A program made the translations under genes and the position numbers. 19,410 nt of DNA from Phoronis ovalis (taxonomy: Eukaryota > Phoronida > Phoronidae): NCBI GenBank assembly GCA_028565635.1, contig JAOXYB010015743.1:1-19410 (forward strand), in the 5' to 3' direction. Positions 9,651-17,700 of the stretch are shown here, in pieces. Each line of letters starts with the position of its first letter. Position 1 is the first letter of the stretch. Below the pieces are notes generated by a model that saw nothing but the letters and a program-made list of their open reading frames with translations, did not search any database and was not told the DNA's origin.

Positions 9651-10463
9651 GTACTACTCATCAATGCTGTTATGGCTTGTAACAAAAACGTTGAAAGAAA
9701 TATTGTTCTTACATCGTTTTTTTTTCAGCAAATTGTTTCTGTGGCCTTTCTCAGAAGGAATTGGTGAAATTTAAACGAAATTTTGTGAAAATGTTCATAT
9801 ACATGGCAGGGAACAGTTTTATTATTTTATTATGGCGGTCATCTTTAATCCAACATGGTGACCATGTCAAAAACATTTTCTTTGATAATTCGAAAAGTAC
9901 TGGACCGATTCTAACGAAATTTGAATCAAAATATTTGCTAATATTTGATAAATTTGTGTTGGAATATTTGGCGGTCAATCTTGAATTCAAAATGGCTGCC
10001 ATGTCAAAAACTTTGTGTTGAAAGCCGTATACTGATCACAACAGTGTGACGTATTATCTTGACAAATCAAATCATCAATGCCCCGGATTAACAATAAGGT
10101 ATGAATTGGAAATTTGGATATTTTCTTAATTAAAAAAACAATTGTTTATTAATACACAAAAAAGGCATTCCCGCTAATGTGGAACATCATTTGTTCCGAT
10201 GTTATACAACTTTTGATTTGTCAAAAAATATTGCTATTTGTATTCCATAGACAACTGTTACAGTAAAGTGCAGTTATAATACCTATAACACCTTATTTTT
10301 GCAGACCAAGGAACAAGAAATAACAAGAAGACGAGCTGCACAATTCTTTGAGCAGTTAGCAAACAGACGACTTGCAAATTTACAGAGCTCACCAAGCATG
10401 GCTCTCAGACAAAATAGTTCTTTACCTATTTCCTTACCTGAATTAAAATCAAGCAAAAACTAA
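7731..10463 (+). CDS. Unrecognised gene: 692-residue basic, disordered, coiled-coil protein
   Basis: Two exons (7731-9650 and 10305-10463) join in phase 0 to encode 692 residues. I recognise no domain. Residues about 46-88 are charged, heptad-like helix (LDERMRKSISKIELEKRNIK and on), a likely coiled coil. Most of the rest is Ser/Lys/Arg/Gln-rich and probably disordered. Five basophilic kinase motifs occur: RRPS 118, RRES 161, RRHS 322, RRMS 405 and RRLS 629. Several Ser-Pro sites are also present (203, 471, 495, 556 and 581). A more ordered helical patch may lie at 262-335. The C-terminal exon adds a helix rich in Arg, Gln and Ala (ITRRRAAQFFEQLANRRLAN). No signal peptide or membrane span is visible. 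The start is the first ATG after an in-frame TGA at 7698. Cytoskeletal, nuclear or scaffold roles are guesses. The very long first exon is notable. Confidence 0.8.
9651..10304 (+). other. Intron of the 692-residue protein gene
   Basis: This 654-base intron runs from donor GTACTA to the acceptor TTATTTTTGCAG. Most of its left half is a two-copy imperfect tandem repeat (9764-10035). The rest is AT-rich and unremarkable. Confidence 0.75.
9764..10035. repeat. Two-copy imperfect tandem repeat, period about 136 bases
   Basis: The block at 9832-9886 beginning ATGGCGGTCATCTTTAATCC recurs at 9968-10021 as TTGGCGGTCAATCTTGAATT, both running into CCATGTCAAAAAC. The bases before each block also align (AAACGAAATTTTGTGAAAAT against TAACGAAATTTGAATCAAAA), so the unit is about 136 bases. 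The TGGCGG...TGGC.GCCATG composition looks like an interspersed or satellite-like element. Confidence 0.6.
10305..10463 (+). CDS. Exon 2 (last) of the 692-residue protein gene
   Basis: The exon begins after TTTTTGCAG, a strong acceptor, and reads TKEQEITRRRAAQFFEQLAN onward for 52 codons to TAA at 10461-10463. The phase 0 acceptor agrees with the exon 1 donor. The sequence is too short to stand alone, but it continues the charged Arg/Gln/Ser character of exon 1 and is followed at once by a poly(A) signal. Confidence 0.78.
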   Translation, partial: TKEQEITRRRAAQFFEQLANRRLANLQSSPSMALRQNSSLPISLPELKSSKN

Positions 10464-10490
10464 ACCAATAAGGGTTGGTGTAGACATTAA

Positions 10491-10496
10491 AATAAA
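10491..10496 (+). terminator. Poly(A) signal of the 692-residue protein gene
   Basis: A canonical AATAAA lies 28 bases after the stop codon, overlapping the end of an ATTAAA that begins at 10486. The position implies a very short 3' UTR. Confidence 0.65.
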
Positions 10497-10836
10497 CATA
10501 ACTCATTGTGCACATTTAGAACAGTGTCAAGATTTAAAGATTTGTGCTCTCCAAATCGATGAACAAAACACTATAGTAGTTGACAACCCAAAAATGTATT
10601 CGAAGAAGACTCATTGTTTTGTCATGAAACGTATATTTGGTTGAGAATCATTTCTTAATTAGTACAGTAGAAGCATTAGTAACAGAACCAAAAACCGTGG
10701 TTTTGGAAGAAAACAAAGCAAAACATATGTTAAGTGCATTTGGTAGCAGTGCAGTGATCGATCTTTGCGTAGAGCACAAGACTATATTTTGTTTATAGTT
10801 CCGTGCACAAAGTTGTTTCACTGTTCATGGTACATT

Positions 10837-10842
10837 TTTATT
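10837..10842 (-). terminator. Candidate poly(A) signal of the tyrosine decarboxylase gene
   Basis: A minus-strand AATAAA lies about 450 bases beyond the decarboxylase stop. A weaker ATTAAA (10998-11003) and a TATAAA variant near 11197 lie closer. I cannot tell which is used. Confidence 0.35.
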
Positions 10843-11290
10843 ATAGTACCAGATCTATTTTTTACATCAGATGTTCAGCAAATCATAGCAAGCTTTCACC
10901 ACCATTGTTTAAAAAAAGTTTGTTTACTTTTTCCGTATCACAGCTTAATGCCGACTCTGTCGTGATCAAAGTCATAGGCTATGACTAATCTACCATATTT
11001 AATTTACCATGCAACTTAAGTTTTGTCTGTAAATAAAAGAATGTTACAATCATTACAAAAAAGGATTTTTACAGTATGTTACCAGATATTTTATAATGAG
11101 TTTTATAACCATACAGTCGGGTATTGTACCATATGTAGAATCTTCGACTGTTTCTTATTGTATCACTTTATGGAATCTTTGACTAGGGCTACAATATATT
11201 TATAGTTCTTAAACTAGAGGAACGCACACAGTTACTTCAACAGAACTCCACTGAGGACCAGAAATTGAAAATATAACGCCCCCAAGACAT

Positions 11291-11767
11291 TTAACTCAGA
11301 TCCGGACTGTCGATAGGGCTACCGACAGACGCTCTCATATTCAAAGAATCATTCCTATGACCACGCTTTTGTTTACTGCACAGTGATTTTAACACTTTTG
11401 GATTGTAACATTTAGGATCAGAAATCATTCTAACCAGAATATTTCTTTTCTTTTTTCCATGTAAAACTTTATCGTCAAAGACAAGATCATCTTCAATTTC
11501 CGCCATTTCTTCAAGTTTTTCATTGTTCGGCACGACTTGCGCTTCGTTAAAATAATCATCCAGATTCTTCTGGTAATCAGCTTCCAGTATTTTTTCAGCA
11601 AATTCCTTAATTACATCAAAGGCATACGTTACGTCATCATCTTCTGCATTTTGCGCACAAATTGCGAATCGGATGACGTAGTCGTTCTTAAGTTGAGAGG
11701 GTACCATATGAAGTTTTCCAGATTCGTTTATAGCCATAAGAAGCTGTTGAGTTAATATGTTTGGACC
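11291..11767 (-). CDS. Tyrosine decarboxylase exon 11 (residues 412-569)
   Basis: It starts after acceptor TTTTGCCAG and ends with TAA at 11291-11293. [20 protein letters not shown] and then [16 protein letters not shown] complete the C-terminal domain to about residue 475. The remaining 94 residues are an acidic stretch (EDDLVFDD) and then a basic one ([18 protein letters not shown]), ending Ser-rich. This tail is absent from short vertebrate DDC. Confidence 0.93.
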   Translation of the reverse strand, partial: GPNILTQQLLMAINESGKLHMVPSQLKNDYVIRFAICAQNAEDDDVTYAFDVIKEFAEKILEADYQKNLDDYFNEAQVVPNNEKLEEMAEIEDDLVFDDKVLHGKKKRNILVRMISDPKCYNPKVLKSLCSKQKRGHRNDSLNMRASVGSPIDSPDLS

Positions 11768-14700
11768 CTGGCAAAAGTGTAAAAAAGTTTTGTTAAAAAA
11801 TGGTTTTGCAATGAATCAAGTAGAACACTCATGCATTTCCATAACTGCGAAGCAAACTAATAAATTTTCGAATGGTTTTTAAAAATACCTCTAATAAAAG
11901 GGGCCACAGCAGAAAGAGAGTTGACATAACCTACGTTTGTAATATCAATTTACATGCAACAGAATTAAGATATCGGTTGCTTCCAACTTTATAATAAATA
12001 CGAAAACTAAAAAAATAGCAGAGCGTGGTTTCGATCCACGGACCTCTGGGTTATGGGCCCAGCACGCTTCCACTGCGCCACTCTGCTGTTGGTGAACAAA
12101 TATATATATTACTATACATTACAACTCGCTCGTGTCACCTTGAAATTCGTATGTTATTTTTAACGTCCCGCGTTTTAGTGAAAAAAAAAGGATGAAATAA
12201 TTTTTATCAGCATAATTGATATAGTGCCTTAATAGTTATCAAATAACAGAATTTTTTAATGTCCTGTTATTGTTGAAACGTTCCTGTTTTGTAAATCCCC
12301 ATTATAAGTTTCCTATAGCAGATTGTAGCTCATGGGTATCTAGCCGTAATATAAGTAAGAACAAGTATCCTTACATGTCGCAAATTGCGTCACACAAATA
12401 AATGTGAGCGAGGTTCCAATTCAATATTTATACGATTTCGAATGCTTATTGTGGGCAATGCAAAATTTTAATGATGATTTGCGAAACAAGAACTTTCCTA
12501 AAAAAACAGCACTCTTGAAAATTATAAAATTTTATAAAATTATAAAATCCTTTTAGGTTTTATATCACTCACGCTGATAAAAAATGTTTTAATCTTTTTT
12601 CTACTAAAACGTTAAACGTTAATTTTAGGTGACACGGGAGAGTGGGGATGTACTTTAACATTTTATTTAGACTCCCGGGGATATGATTCTAACCAAAGTG
12701 ATACGAGGCGGTTTCGCTGGGAAGGCTTCTTTGTTTGAGTCCGAGGTATCTCTATTGCCGTGATTTTGCCAATTTGGCATCTCTACTGTAAACAATTTTA
12801 TACCCAGTTTGGTATCTCCACTGTCGGTTATTTTGCCTCTACTGTCAGCTTTTTTACCTCAGTCAAATGTTTCGATTTATTTGCCTCATTTTCTTGGCTC
12901 ATTTCTTCAGTATTCAGAAATTTGGTATCTGTACCATATGATACTTTTAACGACAAGATTTTTGACAGCATTTTAGGTATCCCTATGGAAGTCATATCCC
13001 CGAGTTTAATCCTGTTGAAACGGTTTAGTCGTTGCAAACTGTTTCACATGTTATGTATTGCTTTAAGTAATTACTAGATGATATTTTAATACGACAAAAC
13101 TAATTCCCATTAAGTGCATGCTGAAAAAATGGACTCATAAACTTAATTACTTAAAATGTTATGCAATGTTTTTTATAGACGTTATACCTTTAACCTAAAA
13201 CACACCAGTCCCATAGTGACTTGACCTTTTACTTCAAACCGATGGTCATTTCTAACCAGACTCTCGAATTGTTTGGCTAAACGCACATGCTAGATAAATA
13301 AAGGGAAAATCATTTAATGACTATATACATCCTGCACTGATATCGCGTTTTCACTTTTGTGGAGGTCTCAGAATATTTTTATTGAAGTCTTTATTGGATC
13401 ATAAACTTGCGCTATCTAACCACTGTGATTACGTGTATGTGTTCTGCCCTTAAGTGGAGTAAAGATGTGTCATTATATCATCCAGGATTATTATACATTA
13501 CGCTTTGATTCGGAAACAGGTCAACGCTCAAAATTATTTTAATAAAAAATCAAATGTAAGCCTGAAAGTTGTGAGGTAACTATAATATAATTAATTGTGT
13601 AAAAACTGTCGATCGCTAGATTATCAAACACAGTGATGACGGGAGTGATGATTCCCGAGTTCTTTTTTAATCTCTGTGAAATTTTGCCTGAAATTTAGAG
13701 ACCTTTAGACCTTGGATTTTAATTACCTCTCGTATATACTTTTGAAGTCCTTCAACGCCATAACTTCTAATGACAAACCATATTTTCAAAGAGCGAAATC
13801 GTCTGCTTAGTGGAATGCCCCAGTGCTGTAAGCATATCGAAATTTTAGATAATAAATGCTTGATAGATATGGCTGTCATTTTAATTGCATAAATATTGAA
13901 GGGTAACAAACGAAATAATTGTATTTATATTTATAATGGTAAAGAAAAGAAACAAAGTTTAGACGAATTCATATATAAGCGTGGTTCCACGATGATCTGC
14001 CTCATAGACAAGTAATAAAAAGTTAAATAAAAGAAAACTGATCTAAAATAGTGTCCGGATAGTGATACTATGCCAGGATTGAAGATAATGTGAATTTCTG
14101 CATTTGCTAAGAAATCCGTGAAATCTCAAATGTTAGACGGTGTAAACAAAATTTACAAAATCTACGTTTGTCTTCTCCGCCGAATCATTATTTTGTGCCA
14201 TAATGCAGTATAGGGCAACGACTGACCCAATAAAAACATTGAGATGTTATCAAACATGCTCTGCTTATAAACGACCGTGGAAGCACGTTATTATTCTAAA
14301 AAAGTCAAATATTCAAGAATTGATTACGATTGCATGGAACTCACCCTGAGATCAATAGCTTTGTCGTCATGATGATGGCGGAGGTAGATAGGATCCACAT
14401 TTAAACCTTCCGTCAAAGCGTCCCGGTCGCGGACCCTATATATATAACAGTGATAAATAATGTGATTTTAGTGAATTCCATTACAGGTAATGTCTTTATA
14501 AATTTTATCCATTTTGCCATTATGATAGCAGGCATATTACTGAACATCATGCTATTCACAATTATTAGTCGAAGTCAACCTTGACTATTAAAAGATGAAC
14601 TAAGTGAACAGATTAAAGATATGAATACTTGTTTTTTTTCAAAAACTATGTCCAACCCTGATGATCCTGCATTGCCTATAAGTGCATGTTAAAAGCTAAG

Positions 14701-17700
14701 CAACATAAACCAATATGGCGACTCAACAATGGAGACCTCGAACAGTCACAATTATTGTTCATAGTGCATTATATGTAATTGTTTCTTCCTTGTTTACTTT
14801 GGGATTGACCATGGTGATCCCTTTTTTAAAGATGGGTGAAAGTTTGCACAAAATGACGGAAAACAAAGTTTAAAAATGCTATTTTTTGCCAAAAATGATA
14901 GGATTCTTTTGTGTTGGGGAAGCCTCATGCAAAGTACTGGCCCTAGTTCCCGCATTGTCTCACCAGGTGGGCTACAAGCAGCTATAGAAAAGTTGCCCAT
15001 GTAGGATAGAAACATAACTAACTCTATCTGTAAAAAAAAAATCATCGGAATGCCAAACAAAATATCACAATTTTTATTACAATTAAAGTGCATAAGAACA
15101 TAAATTGTATACTTAATATACCTAGGTGAGATAAAAAAAATGCTAATTTGAACTTACCACATTGCTGAACAGTCAAAATTCACCAACATCCACTTGTTTG
15201 GATTGAAATTCAAAGAATTAACATGCTGAAAAATTAATTTAACACCTACAACATGATGTATGCTACAGAAGGTTTTGTTATAACGTCCAAATATTTTGAA
15301 ATGCGGAAAGCATGATTAATCAGTCTCACCTCAACTCCTTTTAAAAGATGTTGGAATTCTGGACAAATAAATGAACTCCCAGCATATGCTGCATCAACAT
15401 GTAACCAAACGCCTTCTTTCTCGCATACTGTTCCGAGTTCTCTTAAATTATCAAACGAGCAACATGCTGTAGTTCCTAAGGTAGCACAGACATAGAATGG
15501 AATAAGTCCAAGCTTGCGATCCTCCTGAAATACAATAGCAGCCAATAAAGCAATAGTGGCGTAACAACAGTGCTCACATATTGTTAAATTTTAGATTTGC
15601 CAACCATCAGAAACAAAAAGTAAATGTAAGTTGCAATCAAACCATTGTATTGTCTTGTATTCTATTCTATTAGTAATTCCCTGCACTTATTTCTCACAGC
15701 ACCGCTACTGGCGTAAATATGTGCATGCTAATTATTGACCTCCGTCACTCGCTTCAAATAAGTTAAGGTTTTTCTTTAGTTTATAGCTGATGACTTATTG
15801 AGACAGTGAAATCTGATCGACTAATAATGCAATGCAAGCATCTGACGCTACAGTGGGAGCTGTTTTATGTGTCGAGGAAAGTACACTATACCTCTATCGC
15901 TTTAGCAAGTATTTCACCTCTCAAAGAATAATTATCATCAACTTCTAGCTGTCTCATTTTTACTAATGCCAACATACCAGCTTTTTCCACGCAGGAATGG
16001 GCCTAAAAGAAAGAAGGCATTTGAATTTGACTTTTACATGCACCAAGAACATTTATGGTTCAACTCAATAGTTGCATTTTGAGATATCCTTTGCATGGAA
16101 ACTGCATGCAAACTGCAAACCGTTGCCCCTCGTCTCCATCCCCTCAGAAACAATTACTTCTTCATTGCAAGTGATAAATCGTCAGCGTTATTCATGTAGG
16201 CATTGTATAATCTTATAAATTAATCGAAAGTCAAAACTGAATAATTATATCCATTCTACTAAGATTAGTATTTCGCATTAACTTTAAAAAGAAGATTGTG
16301 ACGCAGAATCGTGGTTAAGGAGAATTTAATTAATTTCTATATCAATATTATTACAGTATTTGTCTTCATATAGGCCACCGTTTCAGACGTGACATCTATT
16401 AACATTAAGCCTATAATCCCACACAAAAAATTATGGGTGGATGAACAAGAAGTTGACTGGTACCCGAACTCAAAGTTGTTTTTTCATGCTAAAATACAAC
16501 ATTATCTTTTGCAATGTACCATAGACGATGAATATGCCACCAGTTTTGATAACAATACTCCTTCTTCAACAAATGGAAAACTGTTGCGCATTTCTTTTAT
16601 TTGCTTGTGTCGAGCAGTGAGAAGAGAAACAAGAACACATTCACTAGCAGAACCCTGAAATGAAAAACACATTTTCTTCTGCTGCTAAATTCAAAACGGG
16701 AAAAAAAACTGCATGTAAATATATGCATGTATAACAAATATACATTGAATATAAATATATCTAATTTGCTTTCATTGCAAGAAATGTCATATTTAAAAAA
16801 AACAAACTTTAATACTAAAATACTGCGATTCTGATGATAAAGTTTTATATACCGCCGAGCCTGAAGGCTATCATGGATCAAGTGAAAATATTTCTTGCAA
16901 CTGACAATTTTACGAAATTCTTTTTTGCAACAAAATTATTTGTTGGATATAGTTTCTACTAAAGATGGTACTTGAGAAAATTCGAGATAATTAATAACTG
17001 ACCGGCAGCTTTGGCTCTACAATACGAGTATTAACATTGAGTTCAAGTGCATTCTGTCAGCCTAAGTACTTGTATTGCTTTACCTGAAGTACTCCGCCTC
17101 CTAGGCCATGTTCATGAAGAAACACTGGCGGAAGCCCAATCATTTTCCCCAGCCAATCTAAAATAACTGTCTCAAGCTCTGTACAGGCGGGGCTTGCAGC
17201 CTAGAAAAGAATTGGAAGATATTGTATACTGTATACTGTACCATGGCCTGTAAGGACCAGCCAAACAAACTATTCCCGTCGATCATCATACTAGTCTATT
17301 TAATGTCATACTAGGTTATTTTACGTCATTATTGTCACTGCAGAAGCAACTTATTGAGCTTGAATCTTTTTCTTTCAAGTTTCGAACCTCGATATGTCAG
17401 AAACGCTTTGAGCTACGGTTGCCAAACTTGAGGCCTAAATTCAGTGGTCAGTGGTTTATTGTATGGATAGTACATTTCACGCCCTGTTCTACATTTCTAA
17501 AACGAATTATGGCACTGACACTAAAATTCAAAAAGCGCAAACATGTTTTTGCTTTCCGCTAATTTATTTCAAAATTACATATTTTTCTTGTATTGCTTGT
17601 ATTTTCATGATATTTGACGAACCAGGGGCCGGTTGTCGAAACAATCATAAAGTTACGATTTCGTAAATATTTACGACTTCCGTATGATGAAAAGTAGACT

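Larger units (their letters stand above)
10464..11290. other. Convergent 3' intergenic region
   Basis: Both flanking genes end into this 827-base stretch: the plus-strand gene at 10463 and the minus-strand decarboxylase at 11291. It should hold their 3' UTRs. Several 60-66 codon open frames occur here, but they overlap each other and look like AT-rich chance. No repeat stood out. Confidence 0.55.
11768..13187 (-). other. Intron 10 of the decarboxylase gene
   Basis: At 1420 bases this is the longest intron of the gene. It holds the initiator tRNA at 12016-12087, a 16-base palindrome TTATAAAATTTTATAA at 12522-12537 followed by another ATTATAAAAT, and an inverted-repeat-bounded element at about 12667-13008. 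The remainder is AT-rich without signals I can support. Confidence 0.75.

Noticed and set aside
9651-9767. Read-through extension of exon 1 of the unknown gene, giving a 678-residue version
   Set aside because: The residues become hydrophobic and unlike the rest, while the GTACTA donor at 9651 joins in phase to an acceptor with a charged, similar-looking exon and a poly(A) signal.
13667-13726. Read-through of exon 9 past the GTAATT donor
   Set aside because: The extra residues do not match the family, and splicing to 13289 restores the [12 protein letters not shown] segment exactly in phase.
14794-15093. 99-codon minus-strand open frame inside intron 7
   Set aside because: It is antisense to the TMEM35-like fragment, has no family likeness, and the flanking decarboxylase exons join correctly without it.
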